This document shows, piece by piece, positions 34,275-41,670 of a DNA stretch of 64,000 nt. The DNA comes from Paenibacillus lactis. GTDB lineage: Bacteria; Bacillota; Bacilli; Paenibacillales; Paenibacillaceae. Positions within the stretch are counted from its first letter, which is position 1; each line of letters begins with the position of its first letter. Under the pieces are notes generated by a model that saw only the letters and a list, made by a program, of their open reading frames with translations, had not been told where the DNA came from and did no database searches. The translations under genes were made by a program, and so were the position numbers. Location of the stretch: contig NZ_JAGGKI010000008.1 of the NCBI RefSeq assembly GCF_017873605.1, forward strand, positions 223,957 through 287,956, in the 5' to 3' direction.

Positions 34275-34721
34275 CTACATCGACGTGAATTGATTCAGCA
34301 AAATTTGAAGTGACTCGATACATGCAGCTCCTTTGGGCAAAATATTCGCAAGTACCTCCCGGGCCTGACTAGGCTTCATCTCACGAAGAAGCGGATTGAG
34401 CTCCTTGACGTTGCGCTCCAGCTGCTTCATCTGGATTTCCAGTTCGGTCAGCTTTTCGGTCATTTCGGAATCATTCGGTACGGATTTCCACCGGTTCAAT
34501 CTGTCCTTAATCTCTTCGAGAGTATATTTCTCTTGCTTCAACTGATTAATACGTTCGAGCGTGCTTAAGGTTTCGGAACTGTACAAACGGTAATTTTTTA
34601 ACGTCCGTTTTTCAGGGGAGATCAATCCCAGCTTGGTGTAATAATCAATGGTTCTTTCACTGATTCCGGCTGCCTTCGCCAGCTCTCCGATCCGGAAAAG
34701 GTTTCCTTTCATGATCCCCAT
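34275..34721 (-). CDS. MerR family transcriptional regulator
   Basis: A 148-residue regulator with an N-terminal MerR winged helix-turn-helix (RIGELAKAAGISERTIDYYTKLGLISPEKRTLKNYRLY in two halves), a short coil and a small C-terminal region ending QSREVLANILP-like. There are no paired cysteines suggestive of a metal sensor; the single Cys is near residue 134. It is not GlnR or TnrA, which have a different N-terminus and C-terminal glutamine-synthetase-binding tail. Start ATG 34721 has GAGGTG eight bases before. It is divergent from the ammonium-transporter operon, but an effect on that operon is not shown. Confidence 0.88.
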   Translation of the reverse strand: MGIMKGNLFRIGELAKAAGISERTIDYYTKLGLISPEKRTLKNYRLYSSETLSTLERINQLKQEKYTLEEIKDRLNRWKSVPNDSEMTEKLTELEIQMKQLERNVKELNPLLREMKPSQAREVLANILPKGAACIESLQILLNQFTSM

Positions 34722-34908
34722 AATGAAATCACCTCACAGGTTCTTTGATTGGACATTAATGAAAGCAATATATTTTCATTTTAATAGAAATATGATACAT
34801 GATTCGGAACCGTACAGTCAAACGTCATAGTTGTGACGAATATGCTGGCCGATGCCCCTATACCGCTTCCTAAGAAATGTACGGAGAGTTTGCACTGTAA
34901 ACACTATA

Positions 34909-34925
34909 TGTTATATTTTATTACA
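34909..34925 (+). promoter_or_regulatory. TnrA/GlnR box 1 (upstream site)
   Basis: TGTTA-N7-TTACA matches the TnrA/GlnR consensus TGTNA-N7-TNACA at every defined base. It is centred about 83 bases before the predicted start of amt transcription, upstream of the -35 hexamer, a position suited to activation. Confidence 0.8.
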
Positions 34926-34964
34926 TAAAACGGCGGTTTGTTATCATTTTTTTGAAAAAAGCCG

Positions 34965-34993
34965 TTGAAATCGCGAAGGATGCTCCCTATAAT
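34965..34993 (+). promoter_or_regulatory. Sigma-A promoter of the amt operon
   Basis: TTGAAA, a 17-base spacer and a perfect TATAAT. Predicted start near 35000, between two TnrA/GlnR boxes. Confidence 0.8.
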
Positions 34994-35014
34994 AACAATA
35001 AGAATTTGAACTTG

Positions 35015-35031
35015 TGTTATATTATATGACA
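35015..35031 (+). promoter_or_regulatory. TnrA/GlnR box 2 (downstream site)
   Basis: TGTTA-N7-TGACA is a second perfect match to the consensus. It is centred about 23 bases after the predicted transcription start, a position suited to repression, and ends 5 bases before the ribosome site. Confidence 0.8.
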
Positions 35032-35052
35032 TGAAGGGGAGTGCAAGGCTTG

Positions 35053-36492
35053 ATGAAAAAAAGATGGATTGGTTTAATGGTGGGGATGCTCGCATTACTG
35101 GTGTTTCCGGTTAATGCGTTCGCCGCGGAAGAAGGGGCCTCAAACGTTGAATTGACGGCGGGATTAAACTCCGTATTCGTATTTCTGGCTGCCTTGCTTG
35201 TATTCTTTATGCAAGCCGGCTTCGCATTGCTGGAGGCAGGCTCGGTCCGGATGAAAAACGCCGGGCACGTCGCTGGGAAGACCTTCCTCACCTTCGGCAT
35301 TTCGATTGTCGCATTCTGGGCGTTCGGATTTGGTCTGGCCTTCGGCAACGGCAACAGCTTCTTCGGGTTTGAGGGCTTCTTCCTAAGCGGAGATAATGCC
35401 GCAAGCTCATTCGACTCATTGTCGATTTATGATGTGCCGACAACGATTATGTTCTTATTCCATCTGTCCTTCGCTGCCGTATCCTTGGCAATCGCCTGCG
35501 GCGGCATGGCAGAACGCGCTAAGCTCAGCGTGTATATCGTGTTTGGACTGTTGTTCACGATCGTCATTTACCCGGTCGTTGCTCACTGGGTATGGGGCGG
35601 CGGCTGGCTCGGTGCTCTGGGGATGCAGGATTTCGCCGGTTCGACCGTCGTTCACTTGACCGGTGCTACGGCAGCTCTGGTAGCTACTATTCTGCTGAAG
35701 CCTCGTCTTGGCAAATACAACAAAGACGGGAAGCCCAACAGCATTCCCGGCCATAACCAAGTGCTGTCGGTTCTCGGTGTATTTATCATTTGGATCGGCT
35801 GGTTCGGCTTTAATCCGGGCAGCACCATTTCGGCGCTGACGGACGGATTCTTCGGCTTCGTTTCTTTAAATACGAATATCGCAGCGGCAGCAGGCGCGCT
35901 GGCAGCCCTGCTCATTTCTTGGGCGGTGCTCGGCAAAGCCGATATTCCAAGCATGCTCAACGGTATTCTGGCTGCATTCGTTGCAATCACCGGCGCTTGT
36001 GCATTCGTAGAGCCATGGGCCGCAGTCGTTATCGGTGCGATTGCAGGAACGATTACCTTTTTCACGGCGCAGTGGTTTGACCGCAAAGGCATCGACGATC
36101 CGGTATACGCGTTCTCCGTGCACGGCGTCGCCGGAATGTGGGGGGCGGTATCCACAGGCCTGTTCGCGGCTCCACGACTTGTTGAAATTACCGGCGTCGG
36201 TAAAGCAGGACTGTTCTACGGCGGAGGCTTCGGCCAGCTTGGCGTGCAGCTCCTCGGGCTGATCGGCACATTCGCATTCGTGCTCGTGATCTCCTTTATC
36301 ATTTTGTACATTATGAAAGTAACGATGGGTCTTCGCGTAACGGAGGAAGAGGAGTTGATGGGTCTGGACATCAGCGAGCACGGAACGTATGGTTATCCGG
36401 AGCAAATGAAGCTGATGACCGAATCCGAAGTAAAATCGGGCAGCTTCCGTACCGGACCGAATCCGGCACCGGGCAGTGATCCTGCGCTTTAA
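35053..36492 (+). CDS. amt: Ammonium transporter, Amt/MEP/Rh family
   Basis: A 479-residue protein. A cleavable-looking N-terminal signal (MKKRWIGLMVGMLALLVFPVNAFAA-type) is followed by eleven membrane helices. Family landmarks are QAGFALLEAGSVRMKNAGH, AHWVWGGGWLG, the pore histidines in VVHLTGATAAL and SVHGVAGMWGA, and GWFGFNPGS. The C-terminal tail has the DISEHGTYGYPE motif that normally contacts PII proteins. A GTG at 35041 lies inside the ribosome site; ATG 35053 is preferred. Two TnrA/GlnR boxes flank its promoter, so nitrogen limitation should control it. Unusually, no glnK follows; a DUF294 nucleotidyltransferase gene does, after 45 bases. Confidence 0.96.
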   Translation: MKKRWIGLMVGMLALLVFPVNAFAAEEGASNVELTAGLNSVFVFLAALLVFFMQAGFALLEAGSVRMKNAGHVAGKTFLTFGISIVAFWAFGFGLAFGNGNSFFGFEGFFLSGDNAASSFDSLSIYDVPTTIMFLFHLSFAAVSLAIACGGMAERAKLSVYIVFGLLFTIVIYPVVAHWVWGGGWLGALGMQDFAGSTVVHLTGATAALVATILLKPRLGKYNKDGKPNSIPGHNQVLSVLGVFIIWIGWFGFNPGSTISALTDGFFGFVSLNTNIAAAAGALAALLISWAVLGKADIPSMLNGILAAFVAITGACAFVEPWAAVVIGAIAGTITFFTAQWFDRKGIDDPVYAFSVHGVAGMWGAVSTGLFAAPRLVEITGVGKAGLFYGGGFGQLGVQLLGLIGTFAFVLVISFIILYIMKVTMGLRVTEEEELMGLDISEHGTYGYPEQMKLMTESEVKSGSFRTGPNPAPGSDPAL

Positions 36493-36537
36493 GCATTACT
36501 GTCATGTGAATGATTGAATAAATAAGGAGGCCGCAGC

Positions 36538-37626
36538 ATGGAATCCAAAGCATCCGTCAACCGGCTTCCGGAGCATTCGGAAATGCCGGACATTCAGAAA
36601 GCAAATTCAGTCGAGCAATTGCGTGATGTACGGATTACATGTCAACAGCAGCTGCTTGATCTGCGCCCCAAGATGGAGTTTTTGGAGTGGGTCGCTTCCG
36701 TGAACAGCATGCATGACCAGATCAACAGGCGCGCAGCGGAGCTCTGTGAGCAGAACATGTGGGAGGCCGGCTTCGGACGGCTTCCCGCACGTTATGCTTT
36801 TGTTGCTTTTGGCAGCATCGGAAGGCAGGAGGCGACATTATGGAGCGATCAAGATAACGGTCTGATCATCGGCGATGAGATGCAGGGGGAGGATCTGGCA
36901 TATTTCCGCGAATTCGGTTTGAGACTCGCCGACATGCTGGAAGTGCTGGGTTATCCAAAATGTCCGGGCAGGGTGATGTGCTCCGAGCCCTTGTGGAGTA
37001 TGCGTCTTGAAGACTGGAAGAATCAGATCCTTGAATGGAGCAGTAATCACGAGTGGGAGCCGATCCGGAATCTGATCATAGCCTCCGATCTTCGCCTCAT
37101 CGCCGGATGCCCCGAGCTTTCTGATGCATGGCTGTCCCATTTCCGAAGCTCGGTGGCGCAGCATCCGGGAATTACGCATGCCGTGTTGCGAAACACGGTC
37201 CGGCATAAAGCTACGCTAAACGTGATGGGCAGAATCGTGACCGAAAGGTTCGGCGAGCATGCAGGCGATTTTGACGTGAAATACGGGATGTATATCCCGC
37301 TGGTGAACAGCATTCGAACGATGGCGCTACAGCGGGGAATTATCGAGCATTCCACCTTGAAGCGGATGGAGAAAGTGATGCTGCTCGAAGGGGATAATTT
37401 GCTGCTCGAGAGCGTGCAGCGCGCATTCCTTACAGCCTTGCGTTACCGTAACGATACTCCTTGGCGCATCGAGGATGGGCTGGTCAAGAGCAGCGGTTAT
37501 ATTCAGAAAGAGCAGCTTAAGAACAAAAACGTGCAGTATGAGCTCCGCGATACGCTGGGCGTGGTGAGACGGATTCACCGCTCCTTGCAGCGAGAGCATC
37601 GTTTTGCGGAAAGGAGGAACCTATGA
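36538..37626 (+). CDS. DUF294 putative nucleotidyltransferase, GlnD-like
   Basis: A 362-residue protein. The nucleotidyltransferase core lies near residues 85-115: FVAFGSIGRQEATLWSDQDN, with the glycine-serine of the fold and the two metal Asp residues. A second helical domain (substrate-binding, about residues 200-350) follows. This is the DUF294 pattern related to the uridylyltransferase domain of GlnD, but there are no CBS repeats, HD or ACT domains. AAGGAGG precedes the ATG. It is flanked by an ammonium transporter and an exonuclease gene with which its stop overlaps (ATGA). Its target is unknown; a protein or nucleotide tied to nitrogen state is an attractive guess. Confidence 0.87.
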   Translation: MESKASVNRLPEHSEMPDIQKANSVEQLRDVRITCQQQLLDLRPKMEFLEWVASVNSMHDQINRRAAELCEQNMWEAGFGRLPARYAFVAFGSIGRQEATLWSDQDNGLIIGDEMQGEDLAYFREFGLRLADMLEVLGYPKCPGRVMCSEPLWSMRLEDWKNQILEWSSNHEWEPIRNLIIASDLRLIAGCPELSDAWLSHFRSSVAQHPGITHAVLRNTVRHKATLNVMGRIVTERFGEHAGDFDVKYGMYIPLVNSIRTMALQRGIIEHSTLKRMEKVMLLEGDNLLLESVQRAFLTALRYRNDTPWRIEDGLVKSSGYIQKEQLKNKNVQYELRDTLGVVRRIHRSLQREHRFAERRNL

Positions 37627-38363
37627 CAGAGCCAGTCCAACCGGGCGGAGGGTTCTGGAATATGCTCCGCCCCCGCAACATCCATTCCGCCATCACGTCA
37701 ATGCGCGGTGCCCAGACGGCGCAGCAGCTTGCCTTTATCCGTTCGCAAATGAAGGATAACCGGAGGCCGGAAGCTTTGGGGACGCCCCTGAACGAGTTGG
37801 AGGTCGTCGTGTTCGATCTGGAGACGACAGGGTTCCATCATCAGCACGGTGATGAAATCTTATCGTTCGGAGCGGTCAGGGCCATAGGAGAGCGAATCAT
37901 CGAAGAGGATGAATTCCACATGATCGTTAACAGCGGCGCTCCGGTGCCTCCTTCGATCACGGAGCTGACGGGCATAACGCAGGCTATGGTCGATGAAGCC
38001 CCGCCTTTAGTGGAGGGGCTTCGCGATTTCATGAGCTTTGTCGGCGGCAGTGTTCTGGTTGCCCATGCTGCCGCGCATGACCGGGGGTTTCTGAATGCGG
38101 CGCTGTGGAAAACGTCTAAGGTCCGTCTCTCCCACAGACTGCTGGATACGATGATGCTGGCACAGAAGCTCTTCCCCGGACAAACTGGCTACAGCCTGGA
38201 TGAGCTGCTGCAAAGCAGCGGCATTCCGGTGGAAGGAAGGCACCAGGCATTGTCCGATGCCCGGATGACCGCCCGCCTGTGGACGCGCTATATACGGGAA
38301 ATCCAGGAGCGGGGCTTTGCCGAAACGCTTGGCGATATGTACGTTTATTTAGGCAAGGATTGA
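37623..38363 (+). CDS. DnaQ-type 3'-5' exonuclease (DEDDh)
   Basis: A 246-residue protein. After about 55 residues comes the RNase T/epsilon exonuclease domain: Exo I VFDLETTGF (Asp, Glu), Exo II with VAHAAAHDRGFLNAAL (Asp), and Exo III HQALSDARMTARL (His, Asp), thus the DEDDh class. The closest relatives are PolC-like or epsilon-like proofreading nucleases, but the protein stands alone with no polymerase. It overlaps the DUF294 gene by ATGA, a sign of translational coupling. It may act on small nucleotides or RNA rather than as a proofreader. No obvious terminator follows; the next gene is convergent. Confidence 0.93.
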   Translation: MTEPVQPGGGFWNMLRPRNIHSAITSMRGAQTAQQLAFIRSQMKDNRRPEALGTPLNELEVVVFDLETTGFHHQHGDEILSFGAVRAIGERIIEEDEFHMIVNSGAPVPPSITELTGITQAMVDEAPPLVEGLRDFMSFVGGSVLVAHAAAHDRGFLNAALWKTSKVRLSHRLLDTMMLAQKLFPGQTGYSLDELLQSSGIPVEGRHQALSDARMTARLWTRYIREIQERGFAETLGDMYVYLGKD

Positions 38364-38441
38364 ATCGCAGCACGAGCCCCGAGCCGTTTCCGGCCGTTGA
38401 AGGGCCAGTAGCAGTATCGTTCAGCAGCCGGGGTGGGCTGT

Positions 38442-38936
38442 CTAACCATCGTCCCGGATCTCGAAGGTATGAGGGAGGAGCGATTGTATTTTCTTAACCC
38501 CTCGTTCATCCTTGTCCATGCGTGCTTCAACCCGGTAGGCGTTCAGCTTAAGCTCTTCTGTCCCGGTTCCAGCCGGTGTGCCGATGAGATAAATACTGAA
38601 CAGGCCGCCGAAGGCCTGCAGGTCGGCAAGGTCCTTCCGTGAGGGCTCCGGGTGGGAGGAGGGATGGCTGTGGAACAAGCCGATGATGCCGCGCTTCGAC
38701 AGGAGAAGGCGGGTCCATTCCGCCGGCTCAAGCCGAAAATGATGCAGCGGATCCTCGGCGGTATTCGGTACAGGTATAAATTCCGATACGCTTATCGGTG
38801 CATTTTGATGATTCCCCTGCCCGATAAGGATTCCGCATGCCTCTTGAGGAAGCGCGGCGTATGTATAAGCAGCCATCTGCTCGAATACGGGCCTGCAGAG
38901 GAGAATGGGGCGGAACGGATTCTCTGATTTATTCAT
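38442..38936 (-). CDS. M67 (JAMM/MPN+) metallopeptidase
   Basis: A 164-residue JAB-fold protein. The JAMM zinc motif reads GLFHSHPSSHPEPSRKDL with HxHP, Ser and Asp in place, and the partner Glu lies earlier in LPQEACGILIG. Bacterial members remove ubiquitin-like proteins such as ThiS or CysO from carrier proteins, or act in siderophore and sulfur metabolism. No ThiS-like or E1-like gene is nearby. Start ATG 38936 has GGAGG six bases before, inside a longer frame starting at 38999. It is divergent from the TlpA-like gene and convergent with the exonuclease gene. Confidence 0.9.
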   Translation of the reverse strand: MNKSENPFRPILLCRPVFEQMAAYTYAALPQEACGILIGQGNHQNAPISVSEFIPVPNTAEDPLHHFRLEPAEWTRLLLSKRGIIGLFHSHPSSHPEPSRKDLADLQAFGGLFSIYLIGTPAGTGTEELKLNAYRVEARMDKDERGVKKIQSLLPHTFEIRDDG

Positions 38937-39084
38937 GGTCATCCTCCAATTACTATCTTCGTGCTGCGTGGTTTGAAAGCTGCCGGTTTCAGGGTACAAT
39001 AGGTATTGGATGCTGATTGATATTAGCGGGGATACGCTTCTTCAAAGCAGCATCCTACTAAGTATAGCAAAGGAATCCATACCC

Positions 39085-39642
39085 ATGAAACGTAACATCA
39101 TGATCCTGGTTCTGATCATTATCGCGGCGGGTGCCGTCATTTATAATCAGGCCGGCGACGATATCGAGGCCGTCTTCTTGCAGGAGAAGCCTCTTCCGAC
39201 CGAGACGGGAGCCAAAGCAGGGCTGCTCGCCCCGACTTTTACGCTCCAAGGCTTTGATGACAAAGAGACGTATTCCGCCGGAGGCCCGCGTGATAAGGCG
39301 CTGCTGATCAACTTCTGGGCGTCCTGGTGCGGTCCCTGCCAGCAGGAAGCGCCGGAGCTTAACAAGCTGGCGGAGCAGTACGCAGATGAACTGGAGATTT
39401 ACGGGATTAATGTAGGCAAATACGATAATAAGAAAAAAGCAGAGCAGTTTATTCAAGACTACAATCTTCGTTATCCGATCCTCACGGACCCGAAGGGGGA
39501 GGTGTTCGAGGGGCTGTACCATGGCCAAGCCTTCCCTACGAACGTCCTGATCGATCGCAACGGCGTCATCCAGGAAATCATACTCGGTGCGCCTGATCCG
39601 AAAGATCTGCACAAGAAGGTTGCGAAGCTTGTCAAGGAGTAA
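39085..39642 (+). CDS. Membrane-anchored TlpA/ResA-like thiol-disulfide oxidoreductase
   Basis: A 185-residue protein with one N-terminal membrane anchor (about residues 4-20), so the thioredoxin domain faces outside. Active site WCGPC is at residues 81-85 (NFWASWCGPCQQEAPELN), and cis-proline QAFPTNVLIDR follows. The insertion after the active-site helix and the GTP..L pattern fit the ResA/TlpA/YkvV family used in cytochrome c maturation or spore cortex formation. Start ATG 39085 has AAAGGA about ten bases upstream, and a frame starting at 39010 is less likely. A strong terminator follows. Confidence 0.93.
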   Translation: MKRNIMILVLIIIAAGAVIYNQAGDDIEAVFLQEKPLPTETGAKAGLLAPTFTLQGFDDKETYSAGGPRDKALLINFWASWCGPCQQEAPELNKLAEQYADELEIYGINVGKYDNKKKAEQFIQDYNLRYPILTDPKGEVFEGLYHGQAFPTNVLIDRNGVIQEIILGAPDPKDLHKKVAKLVKE

Positions 39643-39654
39643 GCGGCGGCATAT

Positions 39655-39702
39655 AAAAAAGCGCAGGTATCCGATCTTGCTTGGATACCCGCGCTCTTTT
39701 TC
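39655..39702. terminator. Bidirectional terminator
   Basis: AAAAAAGCGC and GGTATCC pair with GGATACC and GCGCTCTTTTT, with one unpaired A. It separates the TlpA-like gene and the convergent cimA gene. Confidence 0.9.
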
Positions 39703-39719
39703 GTTAAGTGGAGTAGTGA

Positions 39720-41336
39720 TTAGTGATTGACCAGCCCCTGCCGTTTCTCGGCTGCATGCACATGCTCCGGCGATATTTGGCCGAGGAGGGCATATCTCAT
39801 ACTGTCGACCAGCGCCTCCCAGCTCGCTTCGATGACGTTGCTGGATACGCCGACCGTATTCCATGAATTCTCGAAGTTTTTCGATTCGATCAATACGCGG
39901 ACCTTCGCGGCAGTGGCGTCTTTATCATCCAGGACGCGCACTTTATAGTCGGCCAGATGCATTTCCTTAAGCGTTGGAAAGTATTGAACGAGCGCCTTAC
40001 GGAGCGCGTTGTCAAGCGCATTGACCGGTCCGTTGCCTTCAGCCGCCGTGTAGATACTCTCCCCGGCAACGTTCACCTTAACGAAGGCCTCGGAGACTAC
40101 CGGCTGTCCGGCTGCCTTCTCGACAAGCATTTTGAAGGATTCGAAGGTGAACAACTCCTTCAGCTCCCCGCTCGCTTCCCGCAGCAGCAGCTCCAAGGAT
40201 GCGTCGGCACCCTCGAACTGGTAGCCTTCATGCTCAAGCTCCTTGATCTTTCCGATAATATGCTTTGACTGCTCGCTTGCCGGATCGAGCGCTATGCCCA
40301 TATCTTGAGCCTTGGAGACGACATTGCTCTGGCCGGCCAGCTCGGATACGAGCACCCGCTGCTTGTTCCCGACCTTCTCAGGCTCGATGTGCTCGTACGT
40401 CCGGGAATCGCGCAAAATGGCGGAGACGTGGATGCCGCCCTTGTGGGCAAAGGCCGCATTGCCGACATACGGCTGATTGACCGGCATGTTGACATTGGCA
40501 ATTTCGCTGATATATCTTGCGGTATTGGTCAAGGTCCGCAGATTCTCTTCGCCGATGCATTCGTAACCGAGCTTCAGCTGCAGATTCGGGATGATGGAGC
40601 ACAGATTCGCGTTACCGCAGCGTTCCCCGTATCCGTTCATCGTTCCCTGAACGTGGCGGACCCCGGCCTGTACAGCGCTTAGCGTATTGGCTACCGCCAG
40701 CTCGCAGTCATTGTGCGTATGAATCCCCAGGTTGGCACCTGGCAGAGGGCCTTGCAAAGAAGTGACGATCTGCGAAATTTCATGCGGCAGGCTGCCCCCG
40801 TTCGTGTCGCACATGACGAGCCAATCGGCGCCTGCTTCACGGGCTTTGGACAACACGGCAACCGCATACTCCGGATTATTCTTATAGCCGTCGAAGAAGT
40901 GCTCGGCGTCAAAGATAACCTCGAGTCCCTTCTGCTTAAGAAAGGCGATGGAATCATAGATCATGGACAGATTCTCTTCCAGCGTCGTCTGAAGCGCCGT
41001 ATGGACATGGAAATCCCATGACTTCCCTACCAGCGTCGCGGCCTGTACGCCCGACTCCAGGATTCGCTTCAGATTCGCATCCTGCTCCGCAACGGAACCT
41101 TTGCGGCGGGTGCTGCCGAACGCCGTTATTTTGGAGGTTAAGCGAAGCTCCTGGACTCTTTTGAAAAACTCGATGTCCTTGCTGTTGCTTCCCGGGATCC
41201 CGCCTTCAATATAATGAACACCAAGAGCATCCAGCTTCTTGGCAATTTTGACCTTGTCGTCCGCTGACAGGCTGACTCCTTCGCCTTGGGTTCCGTCGCG
41301 AAGCGTCGTATCAAAGATGGAAATGGACTTAGACAT
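39720..41336 (-). CDS. cimA: (R)-citramalate synthase
   Basis: A 538-residue enzyme of the isopropylmalate/homocitrate synthase family that condenses pyruvate and acetyl-CoA to citramalate, feeding isoleucine synthesis. The TIM barrel begins ISIFDTTLRDGTQGEGVSLS (metal Asp), has GIHTHNDCELAVAN (metal HxH) and GTMNGYGERCGNANL. The C-terminal regulatory region (from about residue 400) is present. The length and HTALQTTLEENLSM segment fit CimA better than LeuA. AAGGAGG lies before ATG 41336; an in-frame ATG at 41393 is weaker. A CodY-like box overlaps the predicted transcription start, and no leuABCD genes are near. Confidence 0.94.
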   Translation of the reverse strand: MSKSISIFDTTLRDGTQGEGVSLSADDKVKIAKKLDALGVHYIEGGIPGSNSKDIEFFKRVQELRLTSKITAFGSTRRKGSVAEQDANLKRILESGVQAATLVGKSWDFHVHTALQTTLEENLSMIYDSIAFLKQKGLEVIFDAEHFFDGYKNNPEYAVAVLSKAREAGADWLVMCDTNGGSLPHEISQIVTSLQGPLPGANLGIHTHNDCELAVANTLSAVQAGVRHVQGTMNGYGERCGNANLCSIIPNLQLKLGYECIGEENLRTLTNTARYISEIANVNMPVNQPYVGNAAFAHKGGIHVSAILRDSRTYEHIEPEKVGNKQRVLVSELAGQSNVVSKAQDMGIALDPASEQSKHIIGKIKELEHEGYQFEGADASLELLLREASGELKELFTFESFKMLVEKAAGQPVVSEAFVKVNVAGESIYTAAEGNGPVNALDNALRKALVQYFPTLKEMHLADYKVRVLDDKDATAAKVRVLIESKNFENSWNTVGVSSNVIEASWEALVDSMRYALLGQISPEHVHAAEKRQGLVNH

Positions 41337-41460
41337 GATGTCCTCCTTTTTGGGTGTCCGGGATGGACTGTTTTTAGTTTGTGTGTGATTCATTCATAGC
41401 GCTTGCATTCCAGATGCCGCAAGCCTGAAGCAGTGCTTCTTATGATGCTTGTTGGTATAC

Positions 41461-41475
41461 GATTTTCTTATAATT
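41461..41475 (-). promoter_or_regulatory. Candidate CodY box at the cimA promoter
   Basis: On the minus strand AATTATAAGAAAATC matches the CodY consensus AATTTTCWGAAAATT at 12 of 15 positions. It lies 5 to 19 bases downstream of a perfect minus-strand TATAAT (41480-41485), so it covers the expected start of transcription. Confidence 0.5.
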
Positions 41476-41479
41476 TTGT

Positions 41480-41485
41480 ATTATA
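41480..41485 (-). promoter_or_regulatory. -10 element of the cimA promoter
   Basis: TATAAT on the minus strand, about 145 bases before the cimA ATG; the -35 region is weak. The leader contains a hairpin GCTTGC...GCAAGC near 41401-41424. No T-box features were seen. Confidence 0.5.
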
Positions 41486-41670
41486 GCATTTCTTTGCGGG
41501 AAAGTAACAGAGTAAAACAAACTTTTAAGAAAGCAAGCCGTCTTGACCGTTCGATTCGTCGAGGGGTATGCTGTAGGCGTCAGGAATGTAACCTTATCCT
41601 TATCGAATATGAGATTAACCGCGTCTCGGATTTAAGATAGAACCGTACCAAACAGAAAGAAGGTATCCCC

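Noticed and set aside
34275..34721. MerR-type gene as GlnR/TnrA
   Set aside because: Although it is divergent from a TnrA/GlnR-regulated operon, its helix-turn-helix and C-terminus do not match GlnR or TnrA.
41337..41480. T-box or leucine leader for cimA
   Set aside because: Only a simple hairpin is present; there is no T-box core sequence or antiterminator/terminator pair before the start codon.
41460..41670. LexA/SOS box before dinB
   Set aside because: GTTCGATTCG-like sequence near 41549 does not fit the Bacillus CGAAC-N4-GTTCG consensus.
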